Of a stretch of DNA of 64,000 nt, positions 37,365-46,325 are shown in pieces. Positions within the stretch are counted from its first letter, which is position 1. Each line of letters starts with the position of its first letter. The notes below the pieces were generated by a model. That model was not told the DNA's origin, did no database searches, and worked only from the letters and a program-made list of their open reading frames with translations. The translations under genes and the position numbers were made by a program. The DNA comes from Chitinophagaceae bacterium. Its GTDB lineage: Bacteria; Bacteroidota; Bacteroidia; Chitinophagales; Chitinophagaceae. The stretch covers positions 1-64,000 of the forward strand of contig JAMLGU010000006.1 in the NCBI GenBank assembly GCA_023957575.1, given 5' to 3'.

Positions 37365-37709
37365 TTAGAAATTATTTTTCTCAAAGTAAAACAAAATATG
37401 GTCTTTCAGGAAATTTTCCTGTTGTGCCGCATCCATCTCCGGCATGGGTTTCAGTTGTTTGAAATGAGGCCATCCGTCCTCATCGGTTTTCTCTATTTCG
37501 TAATATCCGCTTGTAGCCAGCAGGCTGCACACTGCTACGTGCATCAGTTCCTGCTTTTGCTCTTTGCTGAAGCCTTCCTTTATTTGACCCAGTTCCTGAA
37601 TACCAATGAGGAATAAAATTGTTTCCATATCGGGCTTTTTGCCAAACCGCTCCACTAATTTCTTTTCGAGCGCCCACCATCTTACCTGTAAATCATCAGA
37701 AGTTATCAT
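37365..37709 (-). CDS. Conserved hypothetical protein (114 aa)
   Basis: 114 residues from ATG 37709 (MITSDDLQVRWWALEKKLVE). The longer open frame to 37820 reads through the 7-bp-repeat field and is not real. The protein is mostly helical and acidic, without a signal peptide or transmembrane segment, with ILFLIGIQELGQI and LMHVAVCSLLATSGYYE blocks. It looks like a widespread Bacteroidota cytosolic protein of unknown function. It heads the operon with the cyclophilin and DUF1080 genes. Confidence 0.72.
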   Translation of the reverse strand: MITSDDLQVRWWALEKKLVERFGKKPDMETILFLIGIQELGQIKEGFSKEQKQELMHVAVCSLLATSGYYEIEKTDEDGWPHFKQLKPMPEMDAAQQENFLKDHILFYFEKNNF

Positions 37710-37768
37710 GCAGCAAATGTATAACTTTCGGGAGTGATGACCTGCTTTTGGGGTTAAACTTTTGAAAG

Positions 37769-38407
37769 CCGTAGGCTTAAGGCTGTAGGCTGTAAGCTTT
37801 CGGCTGTAAGCAATTTGCACGTCAGCAATCTGAATCCTTGAACCTAAAGCAGGCTACGGCTGCGGCTTTTGGCTTTATGCTGTAAGCCTTAGGCGATTGA
37901 TGATAAGTAATTTGCAATCACCAATCTGTAAACAATCAGTAATCAGTAATCAGTAATCTGCAATCTAAAATCTAAAATCTGCAATCAGCTAATCTGTAAC
38001 CTTAAACCTCTAGCAGGCTACGACTCTCGGCGAAATAAGCTGTAGGCTGTAGGCGATTTGATAATCAGTAATTAGCAATCTGCAATCAGCCAATCTGTAA
38101 TCTGAAACCTTGAACTTTAAACCTTGAACCTTAAACAGGCTACGGCTACGGCTTTCGGCTGCGGAGAAATAAGCTATAGGCTTTTGGCTGTAAGCTCTAA
38201 TTAATTTGACAATCAGTAATCTGCAATCAGTAATTTGCAATCTGCAATTCAAAATCACAAATCACAAATCACAAATCTAAAATCTCAAATCAGTAATCAG
38301 TAATCTGTAATCTGTAATTTTCCGCAGTCATCAATCAGTAATTTGCAATCTGCAATCAGCCAATCTGAAACCTTGAACTTTAAACCTTGAACCTCAAACC
38401 TTAAACT
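37769..38407. repeat. Intergenic field of degenerate 7-bp-period repeats
   Basis: About 640 bp made almost only of 7-bp words in phase blocks: GTAGGCT/TAAGGCT/GTAAGCT words, CAATCAGTAATCAGTAATC-type words (AATCAGT, AATCTGC, AATCTAA), and AACCTTGAACTTTAAACC-type words (AACCTTG, AACTTTA), interrupted by GGCTACGGCTACGGCT...GGCGAAATAAGC segments. The same words form the tandem repeat at 13193-13721. No unique spacers and no coding constraint; the ORF at 38010-38258 is a read-through of the repeat. It abuts the serS promoter. Confidence 0.88.
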
Positions 38408-38419
38408 CCATTATCTTTG
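38387..38419 (+). promoter_or_regulatory. Promoter of serS, -33 box supplied by the repeat field
   Basis: TTG (38387-38389), 22-bp spacer, TATCTTTG (38412-38419), then GCCC. The -7 box matches TAnnTTTG and lies 16 bp before the ATG. The -33 TTG is part of an AACCTTG repeat word. Confidence 0.55.
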
Positions 38420-38435
38420 CCCAAAACAGAATAGT

Positions 38436-39713
38436 ATGTTACAATTACAGGTTTTAAGACAAAATGTGGAAGAGGTAAAGGCAAGATTAGCCGTAAAAAA
38501 TTTCAAAAACCCCGAATTGGTGGATGAAGTTATTGCGCTGGACGACCAAAGAAAAAAATTACAGTTAGAATTCGACAATACACAGGCTTCGGTAAACAGC
38601 GCCTCCAAAGAAATAGGTATGCTGATGGGTAAAGGCGAAAAGGAATCGGCCGAAGCAAAGAAAAAAGAGGTAGCCGAACTAAAGACAAAACTGCAGCCCA
38701 TTAATGAACAACTTAATGCTACTGAAACTAAACTTCTGGAACTTTTAGTGCAGATCCCTAACCTGCCATCTCCCTTGGTTCCAAAAGGCACAAGTGCCGA
38801 AGACAACGAGGTAGTGAGGTCGGGGGGCGAAAAACCCAACTTGTATGCAGGAGCCGTACCACATTGGGATTTGATTAAAGAGTACGACATTGTAGATTTT
38901 GAAACAGGTGCCAAACTTACCGGAAGCGGTTTCCCGTTGTATAAAGGAGCAGGTGCCAAATTGCAAAGAGCGCTGGTACAATATTTTCTGGACTACAACA
39001 TCGCAGCCGGCTATATAGAATACCTGCCTCCGTTTATGGTGAATGAAGCATCAGCTTATGGTACCGGTCAGCTACCCGACAAAGAAGGGCAGATGTACCA
39101 TATACAGTTAGACAATTTTTATTTGATACCTACTTCTGAGGTTCCGGTTACCAATATTTATCGCGAAGAGATTGTAAAGGCAGATCAATTGCCCATCAAA
39201 ATGACAGCTTATTCACCGTGCTTCAGACGTGAAGCGGGAAGTTTTGGTAAGGATGTGAGGGGATTAAATCGTGTTCATCAGTTTGAAAAAGTGGAAATAG
39301 TACAACTGACACATCCTGATAAAAGCTATGAAGCATTGGATGAGATGGTGAACCATGTGGAGGGACTGTTAAAGTCGTTAGAATTGCCTTATCGTATTAT
39401 AAGGCTTTGTGGCGGAGACATGTCTTTCACTTCTGCATTAACTTATGATTTTGAAGTATTTAGCGCTGCTCAGGAACGCTGGTTAGAGGTGAGCTCTACT
39501 TCCAATTTCGAAAGTTATCAGACCAACCGGATGAAAATCAGGTTTAAAGATGAGGTAGGCAAGACCCGTTTTGTACACTCTTTAAATGGAAGTTCATTGG
39601 CTTTGCCACGAATTGTGGCCTGTCTGTTGGAAAATAATCAGAACGAAAATGAGATTATTCTGCCAAAAGTGTTACATTCATACTTTGGAAAAGAATCTAT
39701 TAGCAAAAATTAA
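38436..39713 (+). CDS. serS: Seryl-tRNA synthetase
   Basis: 425 residues; charges tRNA-Ser. The N-terminal tRNA-binding coiled coil (about 1-105, heavily charged) precedes the class II catalytic core: TSEVPVTNIYREEI, motif 2 CFRREAGSFGKDVRG, and motif 3 NGSSLALPRIVACLLENNQ. Length and order are normal for bacterial SerRS. Confidence 0.97.
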   Translation: MLQLQVLRQNVEEVKARLAVKNFKNPELVDEVIALDDQRKKLQLEFDNTQASVNSASKEIGMLMGKGEKESAEAKKKEVAELKTKLQPINEQLNATETKLLELLVQIPNLPSPLVPKGTSAEDNEVVRSGGEKPNLYAGAVPHWDLIKEYDIVDFETGAKLTGSGFPLYKGAGAKLQRALVQYFLDYNIAAGYIEYLPPFMVNEASAYGTGQLPDKEGQMYHIQLDNFYLIPTSEVPVTNIYREEIVKADQLPIKMTAYSPCFRREAGSFGKDVRGLNRVHQFEKVEIVQLTHPDKSYEALDEMVNHVEGLLKSLELPYRIIRLCGGDMSFTSALTYDFEVFSAAQERWLEVSSTSNFESYQTNRMKIRFKDEVGKTRFVHSLNGSSLALPRIVACLLENNQNENEIILPKVLHSYFGKESISKN

Positions 39714-39731
39714 AAAACTAAGAAACTAAAA

Positions 39732-40049
39732 ATGAAAAAAGTAATTCTTTCAGCATTTACAGCAGCCATTGTATTGGTAGCTTGTGCGCCAAAGGCTTCC
39801 CCTGCAAAAACGGAATCGCTAATGCCGGCGATTTCTGCCATCAGTACCAGTCAGTCTGCAATTGATGCAGGACATGCCATTTTTACCACAAAATGCACCA
39901 AATGTCATGGCGCTAAGACAAACTATGTGGCAAAGCACACTTATGATGAGGCAAAGCCGGTAATGGCTTCAATGGTTCAAAAAGCGAGATTGAGTCCCGA
40001 AGAAATCGGTCAGCTTTCTGCATTTTTACTGGCAAATACTAAAAAGTAG
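39732..40049 (+). CDS. Small c-type cytochrome lipoprotein
   Basis: 105 residues. The lipoprotein signal ends at VLVAC (Cys18). A single heme-c site CTKCH lies at about residues 55-59, and VMASMV offers a Met for the sixth ligand. Probably an outer-membrane- or inner-membrane-anchored periplasmic monoheme cytochrome. It starts 18 bp after serS, so it may be read through from serS, and ends at a strong terminator. Its partner is unknown. Confidence 0.85.
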   Translation: MKKVILSAFTAAIVLVACAPKASPAKTESLMPAISAISTSQSAIDAGHAIFTTKCTKCHGAKTNYVAKHTYDEAKPVMASMVQKARLSPEEIGQLSAFLLANTKK

Positions 40050-40075
40050 AATTAATCACTATCATTCATAACCGG

Positions 40076-40104
40076 ACTCCGCAAAAATGGCGGAGTTTTT
40101 TTTT
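40076..40104 (+). terminator. Intrinsic terminator after the cytochrome gene
   Basis: Stem ACTCCGC (40076-40082) / GCGGAGT (40090-40096), 7-nt loop, then a run of T to 40104. It ends the serS-cytochrome unit. An ATG in its loop (40087) opens a frame into the next gene but is not a plausible start. Confidence 0.9.
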
Positions 40105-40173
40105 GGGAAAAATTTAAACGATGGTTTTAAACTAATGATATTGAATACTGTCTTATGTTTTAAAACTTATTGT

Positions 40174-41637
40174 ATGGCAATTAAAAACCGGTTAAAAAAT
40201 CAACATCTTTTATGGCGTGCAGGTTTTGGCCCGGCAGTAGAGCAGTTGGAGGAATTGGAAAAATATAGTCCGGAACAATATTACAAGGCCTTGGTAAAAG
40301 CATCTGATAAAAAACCCGAGTACATCAATGTGGCGAGTGATGATTTAAAAAATATTTATGAAATTTCTTTGGATGCCGGCCGTAAAAAAAATCTCACCGC
40401 AGAGGACCGAAAGGAACTCAACCGCCTGCAACGCGATGCAATAAAAAACCTCAACCTTTACTGGTTTAAAGAAATGGTTACTTCGAGCGCTCAGTTGCGC
40501 GAAAAAATGGCTTTCTTCTGGCATGGCCATTTTGCCAGTAGGAATAACAATGTGTATTACAATCAGTTATTGCTTCAGGTTTTTCGAGAGCATGGTTTGG
40601 GTAGCCTGAGAAGGTTGTTGAAAGAAGTTTCTCACTCGGCATCAATGCTTTTTTTCCTCAATAATCAGCAAAATAAAAAAGGCCATCCAAACGAAAACTT
40701 TGCACGCGAGGTGATGGAACTGTTCACCTTAGGCAGAGGAAACTACACCGAAAACGATATTAAGGAAGCAGCACGCGCTTTTACCGGATGGTCTGCCAAC
40801 CCTAATGGCTCCTTTGTTTTCAGAAAAGGTCAGCATGACGATGGCAGCAAAACCGTACTTGGCAAAACCGGCAGATTGGACGGTAATGATGTGCTCAATA
40901 TCCTTTTGGACAATAGGCAAGCTGCCCGATTTATCACTCAAAAAATATACAGGTTCTTTGTAAACGACAAGCCGGATACGACTATCGTCAACTCATTAGC
41001 CGATAAATTTTACAAATCTGATTACAATATCAGCAAACTGATGGAGGATATTTTTACAAGTGATTGGTTTTACATTGATAAAAACATTGGCAGCCATATC
41101 AAGTCGCCAATAGAACTATTAGTAGGAATACAAAGAATGATACCTATGCAGCTTGATAATGACAACGTTATGATGAACCTGCAAAGAATTCTGGGCCAGC
41201 AATTGCTGTTTCCGCCCAATGTGGCAGGTTGGCCCGGAGGCAAATCATGGATTGACAGCAGCACACTGATGACCCGGATGCGTATTCCGCAAATGTTTGC
41301 CGATAAGGATGAACTTAACCTTACACCCAAGCAGGACGATGACCAGATGATGGGCAGGAAAAATGACGGTACGGCCAATGTACCAACAGTCGGCAAGAAA
41401 AAAGCTGCAAGTGCCGGAATGATTATCAAGGCTAAAATGGACTGGCCGCAATACATCAGTAAGTTAGAAAGTGTAAAAAGAGAAGATTTAATTCCGAAAA
41501 TTAAGCAAACGCTTTTTCAGGCAAATACAGATGTGGACAAATCCTTGCCCGGCACTATAGACGCTTCATCACGGGAATCGTACATAAAATCGGTAACTAT
41601 ACAACTCATGAGTACGCCCGAGTACCAGTTAAGTTAA
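40174..41637 (+). CDS. DUF1800 domain protein
   Basis: 487 residues from ATG 40174 (MAIKNRLKNQHLLWRAGFGP). The frame extends to 40087, but that ATG lies inside a terminator hairpin. DUF1800 features: HLLWRAGFGP, LREKMAFFWHGHFA, NENFAREVMELFTLGRGNYT, EAARAFTGW and QQLLFPPNVAGWPGGKSWI. The function of the family is unknown, but it is almost always paired with DUF1501, as here (19 bp downstream). Both are thought to act outside the cytoplasm, though this one shows no clear signal peptide. Confidence 0.9.
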   Translation: MAIKNRLKNQHLLWRAGFGPAVEQLEELEKYSPEQYYKALVKASDKKPEYINVASDDLKNIYEISLDAGRKKNLTAEDRKELNRLQRDAIKNLNLYWFKEMVTSSAQLREKMAFFWHGHFASRNNNVYYNQLLLQVFREHGLGSLRRLLKEVSHSASMLFFLNNQQNKKGHPNENFAREVMELFTLGRGNYTENDIKEAARAFTGWSANPNGSFVFRKGQHDDGSKTVLGKTGRLDGNDVLNILLDNRQAARFITQKIYRFFVNDKPDTTIVNSLADKFYKSDYNISKLMEDIFTSDWFYIDKNIGSHIKSPIELLVGIQRMIPMQLDNDNVMMNLQRILGQQLLFPPNVAGWPGGKSWIDSSTLMTRMRIPQMFADKDELNLTPKQDDDQMMGRKNDGTANVPTVGKKKAASAGMIIKAKMDWPQYISKLESVKREDLIPKIKQTLFQANTDVDKSLPGTIDASSRESYIKSVTIQLMSTPEYQLS

Positions 41638-41656
41638 AACACAAAATTTTCAGGCC

Positions 41657-42862
41657 ATGTTAATCAAAAGAAAAGAATTTTTACAATTGGGGTCGTTGGC
41701 TACGGCTTCACTGATGTTTCCTAAATTTCTGAAAGCATTTGAATCCCGGGCATTGGTGCCTCCGGGAAACAAAGTGGTAGTGGTTTTGCAAATGAGCGGC
41801 GGCAATGACGGGTTGAATACCGTAATCCCTGTGCGAAACGATATTTATTACCGCCTGAGGCCTTCGTTGGCCATCCGCAAAGGACAGACTGCCGAACTTA
41901 CAGATGATGTGAGCCTCCATCCCGAACTGACAGCCTTCAAAGCATTGTATGATGAAGGCAATCTCGCCATATTAAATAATGTAGGCTATCCCAATCCTGA
42001 TCGGTCGCACTTCAGGAGTATGGACATCTGGCAATCAGCCAGCCAGAGTAACCAGTACTGGAACACCGGCTGGGTGGGTCGCTATTTAGATGCCCAATGC
42101 AGTGGCTGTGCGCATCCTACGCAGGCTTTGGAGGTGGACGATGTACTGAGTCTGGCGCTAAAAGGCGGAACCAATAACGCCATCGCCGTAAAAGATCCAA
42201 AACGTCTTTTTGGAGAGTCTAATGAAAAGTTCTTCCGGGATGTATCCAAAAATCATCGTTCAGATACGCATGATGACGAAAAGCCGGTAGAATACCTTTA
42301 CAAAACAATGGCTGAAACGCTTTCTTCTGCCGATTATATTTTTAAGCAGAGCCGACTGCACCCGAGCGGCGCCGCTTACCCCAACACTGAATTGGGCAAA
42401 GGATTGAAAACCATTGCATCCTTAATTTTCTCGGATATTAACACAAAGGTTTATTATATTTCATTAGGAAGTTTTGATACGCATGTGGGTCAGGATGCGC
42501 AGCAGACTAAATTGTTTACCCAAATGAATGATGCGGTAAAAGCATTTACAGATGATTTAAAGACAAATGGCAGAATGAACGATGTGTTGCTCTTCACTTT
42601 CTCGGAGTTTGGAAGAAGGGTGGCACAAAACGCAAGCAACGGCACCGATCATGGCACTGCCAATAATATGTTCCTGATTAGCGGTGGACTGAAAAGAAAA
42701 GGTATTCTGAATGTAATGCCCGATCTGGCAGACCTGAATGAAGGCGACCTGAAATACAAAGTGGACTTTAAAAATGTATATGCCACCGTTTTAAAAAACT
42801 GGCTGAATGCAGATGCCGATCTGATATTGGGGGGGCATTATGATTTGCTGGATTTTGTGTAA
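41657..42862 (+). CDS. DUF1501 domain protein
   Basis: 401 residues. The N terminus KRKEFLQLGSLATASLMFP resembles a Tat-type signal with a weak KR pair. DUF1501 blocks: VVVVLQMSGGNDGLNTVIPV, GYPNPDRSHFRSMDIWQSA, SLGSFDTHVGQ and TFSEFGRRVAQNASNGTDHG, a sulfatase/alkaline-phosphatase-like fold with possible metal-binding Asp/His residues. Paired with the DUF1800 gene. The substrate is unknown. It ends 4 bp from the convergent SDR gene. Confidence 0.91.
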   Translation: MLIKRKEFLQLGSLATASLMFPKFLKAFESRALVPPGNKVVVVLQMSGGNDGLNTVIPVRNDIYYRLRPSLAIRKGQTAELTDDVSLHPELTAFKALYDEGNLAILNNVGYPNPDRSHFRSMDIWQSASQSNQYWNTGWVGRYLDAQCSGCAHPTQALEVDDVLSLALKGGTNNAIAVKDPKRLFGESNEKFFRDVSKNHRSDTHDDEKPVEYLYKTMAETLSSADYIFKQSRLHPSGAAYPNTELGKGLKTIASLIFSDINTKVYYISLGSFDTHVGQDAQQTKLFTQMNDAVKAFTDDLKTNGRMNDVLLFTFSEFGRRVAQNASNGTDHGTANNMFLISGGLKRKGILNVMPDLADLNEGDLKYKVDFKNVYATVLKNWLNADADLILGGHYDLLDFV

Positions 42863-42866
42863 AAAA

Positions 42867-43562
42867 TTACAAATCACCCAATTGCGGGCGAAGAACAATA
42901 TCTTCCACACAAGCGGCAATGGATAGCTGAGAAGCAGCATAAACTATATGGGCAATATCTTCGGCTTCCATTATTCGCTTCTCCTTATTGTCAAACCCCT
43001 CCCATGAGTCTGTCATTACTGCGCCGGTCAACACCGAGGTTACTTTTATGGAATGTAGCTTTAATTCTTCACGCAAATTTTTACTGAAACCATACAACGC
43101 AAATTTACTGATGCCATACAGGCCGCCATTTGGATAAGCATCTAATGATGCGATGGAGCAGATGTTAAAAATATGTCCGCTCTTTTTTTCTACCATCGAT
43201 GGCAGCAGGGTTTGGGTAAGGTAAAATGCGCTGTAAAAATTAGTGTTCATCAACTCCTCCATGGCTCCCTCGTTTTCCTCAGCAATACTTCCTTCTTTAA
43301 AGATTCCTGCATTATTGATGACAATATCCGGTGAGCCATAATTAAGACACCAATTGCCATAAGCTACTGCATTTTCTTTTACCGACAGGTCAAAAGCCTT
43401 TGCATGTATCTCATGTCCGTAATTGGTTTGCAAAAATTCCATTGCTTTATACAATTTCACCGGATTATGAGAGGTGATACATAAGTGATGACCGTTTTTT
43501 GCAAATTCTTTAGCAATTGCAAAACCTATTCCTCTGGAAGCTCCTGTGATGACTACAATCAT
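42867..43562 (-). CDS. Short-chain dehydrogenase/reductase (SDR)
   Basis: 231 residues. Rossmann cofactor motif TGASRGIGFAI at the N terminus, NNAG, and the catalytic Ser in NICSIAS with Tyr-x-x-x-Lys in YGISK. Classical SDR, likely NADP-dependent (Arg after the glycine motif). The substrate cannot be predicted; FabG-like and sepiapterin-reductase-like annotations are both possible. It follows murI by 13 bp and may share its transcript. Confidence 0.9.
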   Translation of the reverse strand: MIVVITGASRGIGFAIAKEFAKNGHHLCITSHNPVKLYKAMEFLQTNYGHEIHAKAFDLSVKENAVAYGNWCLNYGSPDIVINNAGIFKEGSIAEENEGAMEELMNTNFYSAFYLTQTLLPSMVEKKSGHIFNICSIASLDAYPNGGLYGISKFALYGFSKNLREELKLHSIKVTSVLTGAVMTDSWEGFDNKEKRIMEAEDIAHIVYAASQLSIAACVEDIVLRPQLGDL

Positions 43563-43575
43563 TTTTGTTTAATTT

Positions 43576-44397
43576 TTAAATATCCACATGACGACTTTGA
43601 ACAGGCTCACCAAAAAACTGAGTTCCATGGTTATCAAAATCAACCGCCGAATCGGTGGTAAAAAATTGACGGGAGCCGGTTTTACTGCATTTTTCTTCTA
43701 TTTCAGGATGACGGGCCAAATAATCAGCCAGACTTTCGGCAACAATTTCTCCCTGCGAAATGATTTTTATACCTGATGGCAAACTATCCTGAATCAGTTT
43801 TTTTATTAAGGGATAATGAGTGCATCCAAGCAACACTACATCAATATCGCTTCCTTTTTTTAATAAATTGCCCGTATATTTTTTTACAAAATAATCTGCG
43901 CCCGAATTGTCGGCTTCATTATTCTCTATAAGCGGAACCAGCAACGGACAGGCTTCCTGATAAACTTTTACATCAGGAAAGAATTTTGAAATTTCTATCG
44001 GATAAGATTGTGAGGCCACCGTGCCGCTTGTAGCAAGAATACCTACTGATTTAGTCTCGGAAAACCGGCCGATTGTTTCAGTAGTAGGTCTGATGACACC
44101 CAATACTCTTTTATCTGGAGCTATCTTGGGCAAATCGTTTTGCTGAATAGTACGCAGCGCCTTGGCTGAGGCAGTATTACATGCTAATATTACCAAATGG
44201 CAGCCCTGTTCGAAAAACCATTTCACACAATCCAGCGTATAATGATATACCGTGTCGAAAGAGCGGGTGCCATACGGTGCGCGTGCATTATCTCCCAGAT
44301 AGATATAATCATACTGAGGCAGGCGGTTTACCAATTCTTTAAGAATGGTCAGACCGCCATAACCTGAGTCGAAAACACCTATCGGGGCTTGCTTCAT
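43576..44397 (-). CDS. murI: Glutamate racemase
   Basis: 273 residues from ATG 44397 (MKQAPIGVFDSGYGG); an upstream ATG at 44415 would add six basic residues. Supplies D-glutamate for peptidoglycan. The two-base mechanism residues are present: Cys in LACNTASAKAL and Cys in LLGCTHYPLI, plus the substrate-binding DSGYGG and ARAPYGTR. Complete. Confidence 0.95.
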   Translation of the reverse strand: MKQAPIGVFDSGYGGLTILKELVNRLPQYDYIYLGDNARAPYGTRSFDTVYHYTLDCVKWFFEQGCHLVILACNTASAKALRTIQQNDLPKIAPDKRVLGVIRPTTETIGRFSETKSVGILATSGTVASQSYPIEISKFFPDVKVYQEACPLLVPLIENNEADNSGADYFVKKYTGNLLKKGSDIDVVLLGCTHYPLIKKLIQDSLPSGIKIISQGEIVAESLADYLARHPEIEEKCSKTGSRQFFTTDSAVDFDNHGTQFFGEPVQSRHVDI

Positions 44398-44492
44398 CTT
44401 TTTACGTTTTTTCAAAAATAGAATATTCGGATCAAATTTTTAACCCGAAAGGTCAGTCAATCGAATTATTAATGTTTATTGTATTTTTGATA

Positions 44493-44924
44493 ATGGCAAA
44501 AATAAAAATCACATTACCGGAATCGTTTAATTTTTCAACTGAAATTCCTGTTAGGATTGGCGATGTAAACTATGGAGGGCATGTGGGCAATGATGCTATA
44601 CTAAGCATCATTCATGAAGCCCGATTACAATTTCTCAAGCACCATTCTTACAGCGAACTGGACCTGAGTGGTGTAAGCCTGATTATGGCTGATGTGGGTA
44701 TTGAATTTAAAAAAGAAGCCTTTTATGGCGACACCATTATAGCATCTGTAGCCGCTGATGATTTTCAAAGAGTGAGCTTTGATTTAATTTACAAACTTGA
44801 AAAAATGATTGACGATAAAAGAGTAATCATTGCCATCGCCAAAACGGGTATGGTTTGTTTTGATTATCAAAACAGAAGAATCTGTGCAATTCCGGAGGAA
44901 GTGGTTATAAAATTAAAAGTATAA
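44493..44924 (+). CDS. Hotdog-fold acyl-CoA thioesterase-like protein
   Basis: 143 residues from ATG 44493. The upstream ATG at 44472 is less likely because it would precede or overlap the TATTTTTG element at 44482-44489. 4HBT-type hotdog features: IPVRIGDVNYGGHVGNDAIL (the D-x-n-x-x-G-H active-site motif) and ADVGIEFKKEAFYGDTI. It probably hydrolyses acyl-CoA thioesters; chain length is unknown. Confidence 0.85.
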   Translation: MAKIKITLPESFNFSTEIPVRIGDVNYGGHVGNDAILSIIHEARLQFLKHHSYSELDLSGVSLIMADVGIEFKKEAFYGDTIIASVAADDFQRVSFDLIYKLEKMIDDKRVIIAIAKTGMVCFDYQNRRICAIPEEVVIKLKV

Positions 44925-44995
44925 AGTACCAAATTTAACCTGCACCGTAGTTTAAGAGATTTAATATTTTTTTTGATAAAATTTATCGACAGCAA

Positions 44996-45916
44996 TCATC
45001 TTCTTGTTCCTTCGGGGAAGCCAACTCTGTCCGGCTCTGCATTCAAGGCAGGTAGTGCATATTTCAATATTCTATTGCGCCTTCCCGTCGTATCTTCCGG
45101 CTCCACCGGATAAGAAACGACTGCCTCCAGCCAGGCATAAGTATTGATTCTGAAATAGACATCCGCATCATTGTCGCTTTCATCTCTTCCGGGATATCGG
45201 TCATTAAAATCTTTTTTAGCCGCATCGAGCAGACAGGACTCCACAAACTGGAGATCGCTGGTGTAGGAAACCTGTATTGCCGTCTCATTCCATATAAAAG
45301 GAGCAAACGGACCAGAATAATTGATTACCTGCGATTTTAAAACAACGCTGTTAGGAAAATACATCAGTCTGCCGCTTTTACGGTCATTGCCCAGATACAC
45401 CCCACTACATTCTTCAATGATAGTGTCTAAGTAGTTTATTGCAATCACATCACCCCTGATGCCTTCGATCTGAATACGATCGCCCACCTGAAATGGTCTG
45501 CGAAAAACAATATACAGCCATGCAATGAAAGAGGTAATGGGCGCCTGTAGTGCAAAACCCAAAACCAAGGAAATAATACCGAAGCTGACCGCAACCGTGT
45601 AGAGATTTTGAAACAAAAAAGAAGCAACTACCAATAATACAAACGCTACAGTGAGTAAACGTACAATTCTCAACAGGTTATATCGGATACCTTCGGAGGT
45701 TGTTTGAGTGTCAACAATCCTTTCGATAACTTTTCCGATAATAAAAATCACTGCAATCAGAAACACGCTCATTGTCAGTTTTTGGGCAATCGGCCTGTGC
45801 TCCTCCCATCTTGAAAAGAAGGAAAGAGTGGTTAAAAAATGAGCTGCCAGAGAAACAGCTGCTAAAACTATGAAGCCTCCGATTCTGTATTTTTTATTTT
45901 CTGCAAGTAATTGCAT
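44996..45916 (-). CDS. MscS-family mechanosensitive channel
   Basis: 306 residues. Four hydrophobic helices (about 13-30, 45-65, 85-110, 112-140). The last is the pore-lining TM3-like segment ISLVLGFALQAPITSFIAWL, followed by the beta domain FRRPFQVGDRIQIEGIRGDV, which is the MscS signature. A C-terminal alpha/beta cytoplasmic domain follows. It releases solutes on hypo-osmotic shock. Confidence 0.9.
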   Translation of the reverse strand: MQLLAENKKYRIGGFIVLAAVSLAAHFLTTLSFFSRWEEHRPIAQKLTMSVFLIAVIFIIGKVIERIVDTQTTSEGIRYNLLRIVRLLTVAFVLLVVASFLFQNLYTVAVSFGIISLVLGFALQAPITSFIAWLYIVFRRPFQVGDRIQIEGIRGDVIAINYLDTIIEECSGVYLGNDRKSGRLMYFPNSVVLKSQVINYSGPFAPFIWNETAIQVSYTSDLQFVESCLLDAAKKDFNDRYPGRDESDNDADVYFRINTYAWLEAVVSYPVEPEDTTGRRNRILKYALPALNAEPDRVGFPEGTRR

Positions 45917-46325
45917 ACTTTTTGGTTTGTATCAACGAAATAAAGATAAAAATCGAAAATAAACAACAAAAAGCAACAATCAACCGCTCTTTCTTTTATT
46001 ATGCTCATTCAACTTTAATAAAAAATTTTAATGGACGTACCACGAAGTAATCTTTACCTTTTTTACATTTTCACATTTTCTTTAAAAAAAGGTGAATTTT
46101 TTTTTGGTTTATGTATTCTCCTATGGTTAAATTTACTAAAGTAAGTTAAACTACAAAAAAGGCTTTATGAAAATGCATTTATGTTTAGAGAAAAACTTCC
46201 CCATAAATAAGGGGATCAGTAATTTAATTCTTTAGGGAAATTTTAGAAGAAAGAAGGGTAACATTTGGCTTTTTTTGTTGATATGGTTGTTGTTCAGAGT
46301 TCGAAATTTATTAAAGTTACCTTTT
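45917..46325. other. Intergenic region upstream of the five-gene surface operon
   Basis: About 410 bp of AT-rich DNA without an ORF on either strand. A small hairpin CCCC-ATAAATAA-GGGG lies at 46199-46214. No exact TAnnTTTG box was found at a convincing distance from the ATG at 46326. The operon promoter is presumably here but I cannot place it. Confidence 0.5.

Noticed and set aside
38010..38258. 82-aa minus-strand ORF in the repeat field before serS
   Set aside because: It is a translation of the 7-bp repeats (CRLQITDCRLLI-type words), with no coding constraint. Such ORFs are artefacts.
38411..38959. 182-aa antisense ORF opposite serS
   Set aside because: Shadow frame of a well-supported gene; low-complexity Ser/Leu-rich translation. 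The same reasoning removes other antisense ORFs, for example those opposite 46887-47437 and 48228-48764.
40087..40173. Upstream start for the DUF1800 gene
   Set aside because: The ATG lies in the loop of a strong intrinsic terminator and the added residues look non-coding. The ATG at 40174 begins the conserved protein.
44482..44489. TATTTTTG as promoter of the thioesterase gene
   Set aside because: It ends 3 bp before the preferred ATG, so the transcript start would fall inside or past the start codon, and no -33 box is present.
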